The translations under genes were made by a program, and so were the position numbers. From contig NZ_ABCS01000018.1 in assembly GCF_000170895.1 (NCBI RefSeq), forward strand, positions 1 through 64,000: DNA of 64,000 nt. The letters run 5' to 3'. The stretch is from Plesiocystis pacifica SIR-1 (lineage in GTDB: Bacteria; Myxococcota_A; Polyangia; Nannocystales; Nannocystaceae). Of this stretch, positions 1-8,146 are shown one piece after another; the stretch's first letter is position 1; each line of letters begins with the position of its first letter. The notes beneath the pieces are model-generated. The model was not told the origin of the DNA. It searched no databases and saw only the letters and a program-made list of their open reading frames with translations.

Positions 1-2
1 CT

Positions 3-1601
3 CGTGGCGAGTGGACCGAAGGGGGGGAGGTCGTTCCGCCCAAGGGCGGGCGTGGTGTCGCCAAGGTGCGCCGAGCCGTCTTCAACCTCTGCTTCCGCGC
101 CGGCGAGGCCAGCCGCGGGCGCCTCCTCCAGCCAATCGCTCGAGGGATGTTCTGGCGCCCCTCACACCTCGAGGGAGTCATCGAAGACGCCGTCCACCGC
201 GACAACTACCTCATCTTGGGCGGGCCGATGGCGATCACCTGCCTCGCCGACGCGGTCACCAACATCCTCGATCTCGTCTACGCCTGCATCCACGGCAACT
301 ACGCGCTCGCGCTCTCGGACTGGCTCGAGCATCTGAGCGTCAGGCCCTTCGACGCGCGCACATACCCCCCACGACTCGCCATGGGAATGTGGATCATCGC
401 CCATGGTGACGAACTTGAGGCCAGGGGAAGGTTGACCCGCGCTCGCGCCAGCGAGTGGCATCAGCTCAAGCGCCCCCAGACGCTGCCTTCGCCTCCGCCG
501 TGGCCCACCATTCCCGGATCCAGTCGACGGGCTCAGGGTCACGGCTTCAAGGTCAACCCCTTCGTCGCCGAGCGGTTGAACATCCTCCGCGAGTTGCTGA
601 CAGGTCAAGTCCCGCCGCGCCCCAAGCCAGATGGTACACCCAAGCCCGCTATCGAAGCGTCCCCCAAGACAGAACTCGCGCAGCCCAACTTTCCCGTGTG
701 GTTGACCGCGGCTGCCTACGAGCGAGGGGGACGCAAGCCGCCCTCCGTGACCCACAATACGACCTACGGCGTAGACCTCGACATGCCGATCCCCAACCTT
801 CCGTCGGCGAAGGGGCGCAACGCGAGCGAGGTGTGGCGGACGTTCGAACTAACAATGACGGCGCTCTCCGAGCCTCGAGCGAACGCCGAGCCGCTCGCCC
901 CCCTCTACGAGATGATCGACCAGATGCGGCTCTCGCTTGCTCGTTCCCAGAGGGTGCGCCCGCAGGACCTGGACTTCCCCTCGTACTACTCCGAGCCCGA
1001 GGTCTTCGCCCAGGTCGTGAGTCTCCTACAAGGATTGCTCCTGACCCTACCCAGCAGGCTGTACTTTGCAGATCCTCTGGCCGCACTGGCCGCGGTCGGC
1101 TCGGTCTCGGACGCGCTCGGCGGCCCCGAGCATAACGACAGAGTGAGGGTCCACGCGCTCCACTACTCCCTCGAGCTGACCGGCCATCACAATCATGTCC
1201 ACGTCGACTGGCTTTCGGCCGAGGCGCTCGACGGAGACTTCACCCTCGCCCCCCGCTGGGCTCGCAACCCAGCATTGTGGAAGACGCTGACCAAGAACGA
1301 GCGTCGAAGCATCCAAGGTACGCTCGACAATCTCGAGCGCCCCTACTTCATCGCTCGTCGGGCCTCGACTCACGCGGCGGGACAAGCCCTGGACATTCGC
1401 GCGCTCAGCAGCCAGCTCGCAACCCAGGCCGATGGGCTGAAGTTTCCCATCGGAGGCGTCGAGGGCATCCGAAACACCGACAACCTCCTGCGTTGGTATC
1501 GTCGCTACTTCCGCCGAAGAGGTCGATACGGTTCAGTCGAGTGCCAGCTCCCCCTGACCCGCCCACGCGATGACGAGCAGAGCCCGGACAAGGGGGCCTA
1601 G
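3..1601 (+). CDS. Protein with metallopeptidase-like (M15-type) motifs, 5' end outside window
   Basis: The frame is open from the left edge of the window, so the true start is probably upstream; the first in-window start is GTG at 66, giving 511 residues. The N-terminal half is featureless and proline-rich. Two motifs in the C-terminal third recall zinc D,D/L,D-peptidases of the M15 type: HNHVHVDW (about residues 375-382 from the GTG) and STHAAGQALDIR (about 435-446). In classical M15 enzymes the SxHxxGxAxD motif comes before the HxH motif; here the order is reversed, so enzymatic function is uncertain. The stop is 3 nt before the caspase gene at 1605, which suggests co-transcription. A cell-wall peptidase is possible but unproven. 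Confidence 0.5.
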   Translation, partial: RGEWTEGGEVVPPKGGRGVAKVRRAVFNLCFRAGEASRGRLLQPIARGMFWRPSHLEGVIEDAVHRDNYLILGGPMAITCLADAVTNILDLVYACIHGNYALALSDWLEHLSVRPFDARTYPPRLAMGMWIIAHGDELEARGRLTRARASEWHQLKRPQTLPSPPPWPTIPGSSRRAQGHGFKVNPFVAERLNILRELLTGQVPPRPKPDGTPKPAIEASPKTELAQPNFPVWLTAAAYERGGRKPPSVTHNTTYGVDLDMPIPNLPSAKGRNASEVWRTFELTMTALSEPRANAEPLAPLYEMIDQMRLSLARSQRVRPQDLDFPSYYSEPEVFAQVVSLLQGLLLTLPSRLYFADPLAALAAVGSVSDALGGPEHNDRVRVHALHYSLELTGHHNHVHVDWLSAEALDGDFTLAPRWARNPALWKTLTKNERRSIQGTLDNLERPYFIARRASTHAAGQALDIRALSSQLATQADGLKFPIGGVEGIRNTDNLLRWYRRYFRRRGRYGSVECQLPLTRPRDDEQSPDKGA

Positions 1602-1604
1602 AAG

Positions 1605-3596
1605 ATGCAAAAGTCGGCACCCAGTAGTCTCATGGCCACACCAAGCACACACCTCCTGCTCATTGCCATCGACGCTTACCCCGACCAGCGGGACCAGCTG
1701 CGTGGCTGCGCTAACGACATCGTCGCCATCCACGACGCTCTCCTCCCACACCTCGACGCGCGTCGGACCACGACGAGGGTGCTCGCCTCGCCTCACCAGG
1801 ACACAGACTTCCCACTCACCATCGATGCTCCTGCGACGGCGACCAACATCCGTACGGCTCTGGCCGAGCTCGAGCGCATCGTCGAAGCGGGCGACCGCGT
1901 GATCCTTCACTACTCGGGCCACGGCCTCAGGCGCATGTATCGGTCCAAAGGTCACGACCAGGCTCACTACGCAAGTGAGCGTTTGCTGCCCGTCGACTTT
2001 CGGACAGATCGCCGCCACGAAATCAGCGATCGAGAGCTCAACACCGCACTCGCTCGGATCTCCGCGCGCTGCCCCAACGTGACCCTCATCCTCGACTGCT
2101 GTCACTCCGCGGGGGCCGCCCGCGATCCAGGAGCGGCGGACCCCGAGAGTCGGCCACGCTACGTAGAAGCCGATGAGCTCGTCGAGATGGGCGCACCTGA
2201 CGAGGTGATTGAGCCAGACTTCGCCCCCGAGCGCGCAGTTGGGGACGGAGAGCTGGCGCTCGCCGCTGCCACAGCGAGCGCCGAGACCAAGGCCGCCCCC
2301 CTCGTACTCGCCGCGTGCATGGCTCAAGAGTTGGCCAGAGAAGGTCGGGGCCCCGGAGGCCAAGTGATGGGGAAGCTGACCGAGGCCCTTACGACGGTCC
2401 TGGGCGCGCTCTCGAAGGCCGATTTCCAACGTCGCATCTGGCGCGAGCTGTGGCCCAAGATTCTCACCAGGGTCACCGGCCAGCATCCTCGGGTCTACGG
2501 ACCGAGCGAGCGCCGACTCTTCTCCGTCCACACCGGCGCAGGTGCAGGCGACCTGCTCGTCGAGGCTCAGCCCGCCGCCGCCACCCAGGCCGACACGGTC
2601 CAGCGCTTCGATGTCCACTCTGGGCGGCGCTTTGGGATCACCACAGGCACCCGCATCGCAGTCTACGATCCCGAGTCCCAAACCCGCGTGGGCGTCCTCA
2701 TCGTCGAGCGCAGCGAAGACCACCGCGCCCAGGCCGTGCGCGACCCGGCCGGCCCCGTATTCCCCTTCCCCGAGTTCAGCCGCTGTAGCGTGCTGCGCTA
2801 CGCTGCGCCCCAGCTCGAGGTCCGCATACTCGGGGAGCTCGACGCCGAAATCCGAGCCAAGCTCGAAGAGGATGGCAACATCGAGTTGGTCGATCCTCGC
2901 ACGCCGTTGGCCGAAGCCGGCGCCGGCGAGCTCCGCCTCGTCGCCGACCGTGACACTTGGGTGTTGTGGGATGACGACCATGGACCGCCGACGCGAGACA
3001 TGCCCGAGCTGTTCCGCTGCCAAACGGCGGACATCCCCGCGCTTCTCGCTCACGCCTTGCGCCACCAAGCACCCATTCGCCTGGCTCAACAGTGCAGCGA
3101 GCGCGCTGGGCTGCTCACGATGCGCATGCTCGACGCCACGGAGGTCACCACCCCCCAAGACCACGACGGGCCCGAGCTCCCCATAGAGCCCGAGCGGGGC
3201 CACTACCGCGTTGCTCATCATCATCCCTTCGTAGTCGAGGTCCGCAACCATACTCTCCGCGAGCTTGAGGTCACGGTCCTCGTGTCCGAGTCGAGCGGCA
3301 CCGTCCTTCACCTCGATGCCGCGGTGCTCCCCGCCGGGAGCAAGCACCTGTTTTGGCTCAACGGAGAGCTCGGCGCTCCTTTGTGGCTCGACGGGCCCTC
3401 GGGGCTCGAGCGCTTTGTCGCCATCGGTACCGAGCGCCGAGAGGCCGATCTCTCCCAACTGGCCACGGCCGAGTCCTTCGCCGAAGCCATCAGCGCCGGC
3501 CGGGCTGGGAAGCGCAACGTCGGGGGAGCGCGCAAGCGCGCCTGCAAACAGTCTCCACTCTGGGTCGCCGCCGTGGCAACGATCCACGGGGGGTGA
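1605..3596 (+). CDS. Caspase-family protease (peptidase C14), type alpha
   Basis: A 663-residue protein with an N-terminal caspase fold. The catalytic His is H106 in HYSGHG and the catalytic Cys is C166 in LDCCHSAG. The C-terminal two thirds is a beta-rich region ending in a DUF4384-like segment (about 545-610), in which a hydrophobic strand pair is followed by a predicted G-L-E-R-F-V-A-I-G strand. The same architecture occurs in the caspase at 25055 and in the remnant at 18335, so I group them as type alpha. The ATG start is 3 nt after the preceding stop. It converges on the minus-strand caspase at 3600 with only 3 nt between stops. Likely an Arg- or Lys-directed clan CD protease acting in programmed cell death or regulated proteolysis; the substrate is unknown. 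Confidence 0.88.
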   Translation: MQKSAPSSLMATPSTHLLLIAIDAYPDQRDQLRGCANDIVAIHDALLPHLDARRTTTRVLASPHQDTDFPLTIDAPATATNIRTALAELERIVEAGDRVILHYSGHGLRRMYRSKGHDQAHYASERLLPVDFRTDRRHEISDRELNTALARISARCPNVTLILDCCHSAGAARDPGAADPESRPRYVEADELVEMGAPDEVIEPDFAPERAVGDGELALAAATASAETKAAPLVLAACMAQELAREGRGPGGQVMGKLTEALTTVLGALSKADFQRRIWRELWPKILTRVTGQHPRVYGPSERRLFSVHTGAGAGDLLVEAQPAAATQADTVQRFDVHSGRRFGITTGTRIAVYDPESQTRVGVLIVERSEDHRAQAVRDPAGPVFPFPEFSRCSVLRYAAPQLEVRILGELDAEIRAKLEEDGNIELVDPRTPLAEAGAGELRLVADRDTWVLWDDDHGPPTRDMPELFRCQTADIPALLAHALRHQAPIRLAQQCSERAGLLTMRMLDATEVTTPQDHDGPELPIEPERGHYRVAHHHPFVVEVRNHTLRELEVTVLVSESSGTVLHLDAAVLPAGSKHLFWLNGELGAPLWLDGPSGLERFVAIGTERREADLSQLATAESFAEAISAGRAGKRNVGGARKRACKQSPLWVAAVATIHGG

Positions 3597-3599
3597 CCC

Positions 3600-5750
3600 T
3601 CACCATCCTTGGCCCGAGCGCTCCAGCCATAAGTCATGGCGCGCGATGTGATACGCGGGGGAGCGGAGTCCAGGGGCGATCCCCCCGACGTTGCGCAGCA
3701 CCTCCCGCGCATCCGCCGGGTCCACGTCTCGGTATCGTGCGATCGCTTTTTGGGTCCAACTCCGCAAATCCACGGGCCCATCGCTGACGACACACAGCAC
3801 CGTGCCCGGCACCCGCTCCCGTTCCACACCTCGGGGCGACTCGACGCGTACACAGCGGCTCAGTGAGCAACCGAGCTCCGTCCCGTAGACCTTCGGGTCG
3901 GCGCCAGGGCTCATGCCCAGCACATAGTCCTCGCCGCTGAGCTCCACGCCCCCCCCGTGGGCCCGGCTCAAGATTGCGATCTGGCCATCTGCGCCAACGA
4001 AGAGCACACTCGCGTGCAGGGTGTGCGCGCACCTTCGGCGAATGACGCAGGTCAGACTCTCGCCCGCTTCCAAGAGCGCGCCAGGTTCCAGCACCTCGCC
4101 CACGCGCCCATCCCGTACGCGGTGCAAGCTCCACTCATGAGCGTCGCCGAGGCTCTCGGACCAGGGCGGCTGTGCTGGAGCGGCTGCCAACGCAACGACT
4201 CGTTGAAGATCACGCAGCGCATGGGCGCGGGCCAGGCGAAGCGCCCCATCGACGAGGTGCGCCGTCAGGCCGTAGACCTGTCGCTTCGACCCCGACAGCT
4301 TCCGCGGATCGTCGTAGCGAAGACGCACCACTTCTTCACGGCCTTCGCGTCCCCACACCGCCCAAGGCGTGGACTCGAGCTGCACTCCCTCCTCGGTCCG
4401 GCGCAAGGTCGCTATACGATGGACGTCACGGACGGCGCCCTCGCGCTCGTTCAGCTTGAGCTGAGGATAGAGCAACGCACGTTCACGAATGCGCTCGCCC
4501 TCGCCATTGTGCCCCTCGAAGCCCACGAGCGCGACCGAGCCCCAGCACACGTCCTTCCCCCCGCGCGCGTACACGGGGACGGCCCGCAAGCCCAAAAGCC
4601 GCGTGTCCCCGCTACCGAGCGAGGGCGCAGCGCCGAGCGAGGGCGCAGCGCCGGGATCCAGCTGCAGGCGAGCTTGAGCGCTCGTGACCTCGACGGCAGT
4701 CGCGGCCCCAACAGGCCGGATCTGTCGACCGACACAGGCCTCGAGCACGTAGCGGTCTGCTTCTCGGACCCCCGCGAGCCATCCACCACACAGGCGCAAG
4801 TGACCTCGCTCCCGCTCGACCTCCATCGAGCCCAGCTCTTCGCGCTCAGCGAGGCCGAAGAGCAAGCGGCGGCAAGGGCCGTCGATGCTGATCCGCTGCT
4901 GGGGGTGCCTGCGCGGCGTCATCCGGATCGCCCGGGCGAGGTCTTGCCACGTCGTCCAACCTGCCTCGGCGGCCATCAGCGCCCCGTGCAGGGCTTGGGT
5001 GAGGAAGCCGCACGCTCCGGAGCTTCCGCGCCGCGGCACCTCGTAGGCGGACCCACCTGCGTTCGAGGCCAGCAGGCGCACGACATTGGGGTTGGCCTCC
5101 GCGTTCTCGCCCTGGAGACGACCTCGCAGCCGCGCCGAGTGGGCGCGCGCGGCCTCAGCCCAGTAGCCTCCGGGAGAGAAGTCGAGGCCCCGCGACCGGG
5201 CCCCGCGACCAGTCTGCCAAGCGATGGGCTCGCGAGGTCGCTCCTGCTCACCGACCGACTTGCCCCGGCCGTGGCGGACCAACTGAGCGGCGTGGCAGCA
5301 GTCGAAGATCGCCGTCACGTTGACTGTGACCGCAGTCAACTGGGCGAGCGCGAGCGAGAGCTCCATGCTCGTGTAGCCACGAAAGTCATCGACGGAGCCC
5401 TCCTCGAAGTCCGCGAGCACCAGGAAGCGCTCGGCCCACGGACCGAGAGCACTCGCGCTGCGGACCATCCTGGTCCGCGCTGGGGGAGGCTCGATCTTCG
5501 ACCCGTGCCCGGAGTAGTAGATGACGACCACGTCGTCGGGCTGGACGTCCCCGATGAGCTGACTCATCCCATCGACAAGGGCCCTCCGCGTCGCCCGTGG
5601 CACCACACAGAGCCCTGCCTCGAAGCCATGCTGCGTCAGGGCCTCGGCCATCAGCTCGAGGTCACCCGCGACGCCGGCGAGATCGGGGGCGGGGGCACCC
5701 AGCAACAGCGCGCGCCGGGTAGAGGTCGACTCCTCTTTGCGCGCGTTCAT
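3600..5750 (-). CDS. Caspase-family protease (peptidase C14), type beta
   Basis: A 716-residue protein. The caspase core occupies about residues 13-310, with catalytic H82 in YYSGHG and C152 in FDCCHAAQ. The C-terminal region is beta-rich and aligns by eye with the caspases at 28046 and 5747: an H-A-S-V-L-F strand followed by a GGGVE turn, and a final IARHDLWLE-type strand. These three form a paralogous type beta. A short Ala/Pro/Gly repeat (GAAPSLG) comes from an 18-bp tandem duplication. The ATG at 5750 overlaps the stop of the upstream caspase by 4 nt (ATGA), which indicates translational coupling. Last gene of a three-gene minus-strand operon. Confidence 0.87.
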   Translation of the reverse strand: MNARKEESTSTRRALLLGAPAPDLAGVAGDLELMAEALTQHGFEAGLCVVPRATRRALVDGMSQLIGDVQPDDVVVIYYSGHGSKIEPPPARTRMVRSASALGPWAERFLVLADFEEGSVDDFRGYTSMELSLALAQLTAVTVNVTAIFDCCHAAQLVRHGRGKSVGEQERPREPIAWQTGRGARSRGLDFSPGGYWAEAARAHSARLRGRLQGENAEANPNVVRLLASNAGGSAYEVPRRGSSGACGFLTQALHGALMAAEAGWTTWQDLARAIRMTPRRHPQQRISIDGPCRRLLFGLAEREELGSMEVERERGHLRLCGGWLAGVREADRYVLEACVGRQIRPVGAATAVEVTSAQARLQLDPGAAPSLGAAPSLGSGDTRLLGLRAVPVYARGGKDVCWGSVALVGFEGHNGEGERIRERALLYPQLKLNEREGAVRDVHRIATLRRTEEGVQLESTPWAVWGREGREEVVRLRYDDPRKLSGSKRQVYGLTAHLVDGALRLARAHALRDLQRVVALAAAPAQPPWSESLGDAHEWSLHRVRDGRVGEVLEPGALLEAGESLTCVIRRRCAHTLHASVLFVGADGQIAILSRAHGGGVELSGEDYVLGMSPGADPKVYGTELGCSLSRCVRVESPRGVERERVPGTVLCVVSDGPVDLRSWTQKAIARYRDVDPADAREVLRNVGGIAPGLRSPAYHIARHDLWLERSGQGW
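4617..4652. repeat. 2 x 18-bp tandem duplication inside caspase gene
   Basis: Two exact 18-bp copies of gagcgagggcgcagcgcc lie head to tail within the minus-strand caspase gene at 3600. They keep the frame and duplicate an Ala-Pro-Ser-Leu-Gly linker segment between the caspase core and the C-terminal beta region. Confidence 0.8.
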
Positions 5751-7642
5751 TGGGGTTCCAGGGTGAAGCGGATCTGTCGAACCCAGATCTGAATGGGAGC
5801 CGAGAGCTTGGTCAGTGTGCCCACGGGTGCCGCGCGCGACCCAAGCGGGGTTGCGGCATGCTCGTCGTCCAACGCCTCGAGATCGACCAGGTCGAGGCAG
5901 TCGAGTTCGAGCTCCGCGCTGCTCACGACGAAGTAGATGGACTCCTCGGTGGGCCGACGCAACACCTCCTCGGCCCAGCTCATCTCAAAGCTATCACCCT
6001 CGGGGTTGCCCTTCTCCCACTCCGCGAACAGGTTGATCCCGCCCCGGTTACCGAGCTGAGCGTTGAGACAGCAGGCACGGCCATCGAGTCCCACGTTCAC
6101 CACACTGACAAAGAGGTGGTTCGCCGGTCGGGCCCGGCGATAGCGAGCCACGAAGCGGATGCTCTGGCCGCTGCGAAGCATCCCGCCGTCCATGAGGGGG
6201 CCGGCATCGGTCATCACGGCGAGCTCAACCTCTGGCGGCGGCGGCGGCGCCTCGGCGCACGCGCGAACGAACGCGCGGGCTCGCGTGAGTGCCTCGAGAT
6301 CGTGGACGACCCAAGGCACCGGGCTGAGGACATCGCCCGCGAGTTCCGCCCTGGGGCTCGAAGGCAGCCAGCGCCGCGCTGCGCCCGTACCCTCTACGCG
6401 CAGACGTCCCCGATCGCAGGCCACCCGAAAGGTGGCCCCGTCCGGCTCCACGCTGCGCTTGAGCCAGGGGGAATCGGTGAGCGCTCGGTCGAGCGTCTCG
6501 AGCGTGCGCGAGGGCCCAGACAGGGGCTCGAGAGCGACCCTCGACGGCCTGGTGCTGCGCCGCAGCAAGGCAACCGGGCTCTCTCCGGGCTCCAAGGCCA
6601 CGGTCGCCGAAGGGTCCTCGGCGACCAGGTCCGCGCGCGCGAGCTCGACAGCCCCGACCCGAGCTCCCCCCAAGCGTTGTCCGCGTCCCCGAACGACGAG
6701 CTCAAATGCATCCCCCACGTGGATCCCATGGATAGCGCCAGCGAGCAGGCGCAGCTGGCCCTCAGGGCCCACGAGGACGTCGAACTGTCGGCTGAGCTCG
6801 ACGGTCTCCGTGCCAAAGACCACGCGCCCTCGGGGGCCGATGAGATGTGGGCGCTGGCTCGTTCTCTGGCCCTCGAATTGCGTCTGAAGGCGGATCTCGG
6901 GGATCAGCTCGCCCCAGCTCACCCGGTCCCCGCGGTGGCGTCGAAGGGCCCCAACCAGAGCCCGAGTAAAGTCCGCGGCTTGTCCGTTTGGTGGCGTCTC
7001 GTAGCTCAGTCGCGCCGCGCTCGTCGCCGCCAAGATCACGGGCTGGCTTCGCTGGACGCCGGAGCCCCCGCTCTCAACCATCGAGTCCTCCGCCAGCCTC
7101 GACCAGTCGAGCGCGAGCTCTCCTGGCACGCGAAACTCGTCCGGGATATCGAAGCGCGCGGGGTCGAGGAAACCTCGCCGCCCTTCGTCGGCGAGCCTCG
7201 GCATCATCCCGCCCGCGAAGCAGCACTCGAGGATGATGGTCACGTTGCTGCATTTGCGGCTGAGTTGCGTGCCCAACAGGTGGCTCAGCTCGACGTCCAG
7301 GACACCTCCGAAGCGATTGTCCTTCGCCGAGTGTCCAGCCTCCGGCACGAGGTAGCGCCACACTCGCTCCGAGCCCGCGAGCCCCGCCAAGGGCCCGTTG
7401 AAGCGCGCTACCCCGCCGTGCCCCGTGTAGTAAACCACGACCGTGTCCCCCGGCTGAGTTCGCTCGATGAGCGCAGCCAGCGAGGAGAGGATGGAGGCGC
7501 GGGTAGTTGGGCGAGGCGCCACGGCGATTGCCCCCTTCTCGAAGCCGTACTCAAGCAGGCACTGGGTCATCAGCTCCATGTCCGAGTCGATGCCCATGCG
7601 GGCGTGGACCGAGGACGCGATCAGCAAGGCGCGCTTGGTCAC
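5747..7642 (-). CDS. Caspase-family protease (peptidase C14), type beta
   Basis: A 631-residue protein with catalytic H75 in YYTGHG and C141 in LECCFAGG. The His normally following the catalytic Cys is Phe, as also seen in the caspase at 28046. The C-terminus is beta-rich, contains an L-F-V-S-V-V-N-V-G strand typical of DUF4384-like domains and ends in QIWVRQIRFTLEPQ. The start is GTG at 7642, only 3 nt after the stop of the 135-residue gene upstream, and its stop overlaps the next caspase start by 4 nt. The three genes 8053-3600 therefore form one tight operon. Two closely related caspases side by side suggests duplication and divergence of substrate specificity. Confidence 0.87.
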   Translation of the reverse strand: MTKRALLIASSVHARMGIDSDMELMTQCLLEYGFEKGAIAVAPRPTTRASILSSLAALIERTQPGDTVVVYYTGHGGVARFNGPLAGLAGSERVWRYLVPEAGHSAKDNRFGGVLDVELSHLLGTQLSRKCSNVTIILECCFAGGMMPRLADEGRRGFLDPARFDIPDEFRVPGELALDWSRLAEDSMVESGGSGVQRSQPVILAATSAARLSYETPPNGQAADFTRALVGALRRHRGDRVSWGELIPEIRLQTQFEGQRTSQRPHLIGPRGRVVFGTETVELSRQFDVLVGPEGQLRLLAGAIHGIHVGDAFELVVRGRGQRLGGARVGAVELARADLVAEDPSATVALEPGESPVALLRRSTRPSRVALEPLSGPSRTLETLDRALTDSPWLKRSVEPDGATFRVACDRGRLRVEGTGAARRWLPSSPRAELAGDVLSPVPWVVHDLEALTRARAFVRACAEAPPPPPEVELAVMTDAGPLMDGGMLRSGQSIRFVARYRRARPANHLFVSVVNVGLDGRACCLNAQLGNRGGINLFAEWEKGNPEGDSFEMSWAEEVLRRPTEESIYFVVSSAELELDCLDLVDLEALDDEHAATPLGSRAAPVGTLTKLSAPIQIWVRQIRFTLEPQ

Positions 7643-7645
7643 GAC

Positions 7646-8053
7646 TCAGCTCTTGTCCGGGCCGTCGACCACGGGCTTGATCTCGATGTAGATCTGCTTG
7701 GGCTTCTCCTGCGCCGGGTCCGTCGACCCCTGCGGTCGAGCCACGATGTCGAGGGTGTCTCCGATCTCGCCGTCGGTGTAGTCGGAGAACACCTTCCAGA
7801 CGTGGTTCGAGGCCCGGGTCCAATTGCTGTCCCCCATGAGCTCCCAGGTCGTCCGCGTGGTCCCGTCGTCGTGCACGAAGTCGAACACCTCCACGCGTAC
7901 GTTGGGGGGGTCGTCCGCTCGGATCTCGAGATTCTCGCCGAGCTCGGTCTCGTCGCGCTTGGTGACGATCTCGAGGGCGCTGGAATTGAATCGCCCGGTC
8001 AGCCGGACCGACTTGAGAACAGTGTATTCTGCCGTGGGAGGTTGCGTCGTCAT
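7646..8053 (-). CDS. Small beta-rich protein heading a caspase operon
   Basis: A 135-residue protein I do not recognise. It has no membrane segment, no signal peptide and no Cys residues. Alternating hydrophobic residues and many Asp, Thr and Val suggest an all-beta fold. It is the first gene of the operon 8053-3600, with a 3-nt gap to the caspase at 5747, so it may be a regulator, an inhibitor or a substrate of these proteases. The 93-bp gap to the divergent kinase gene at 8147 should hold the promoters of both units. Confidence 0.7.
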   Translation of the reverse strand: MTTQPPTAEYTVLKSVRLTGRFNSSALEIVTKRDETELGENLEIRADDPPNVRVEVFDFVHDDGTTRTTWELMGDSNWTRASNHVWKVFSDYTDGEIGDTLDIVARPQGSTDPAQEKPKQIYIEIKPVVDGPDKS

Positions 8054-8146
8054 TGCAGCGATCTCGTCGGGAAGTCAGACCAATCGTTCACGCCCAGAGT
8101 CTAGAGAGCGCGTGAGCGATGTCTCTGTACCTCGTCAGATGCTAAC

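Noticed and set aside
1533..3587. A long open frame antisense to the caspase at 1605
   Set aside because: It is the complement of a well-supported caspase gene with both catalytic motifs; long antisense frames are expected in GC-rich DNA.
5750..8104. A 784-residue plus-strand frame antisense to the caspase operon
   Set aside because: It lies opposite two genes with clear caspase motifs and has no domain of its own.
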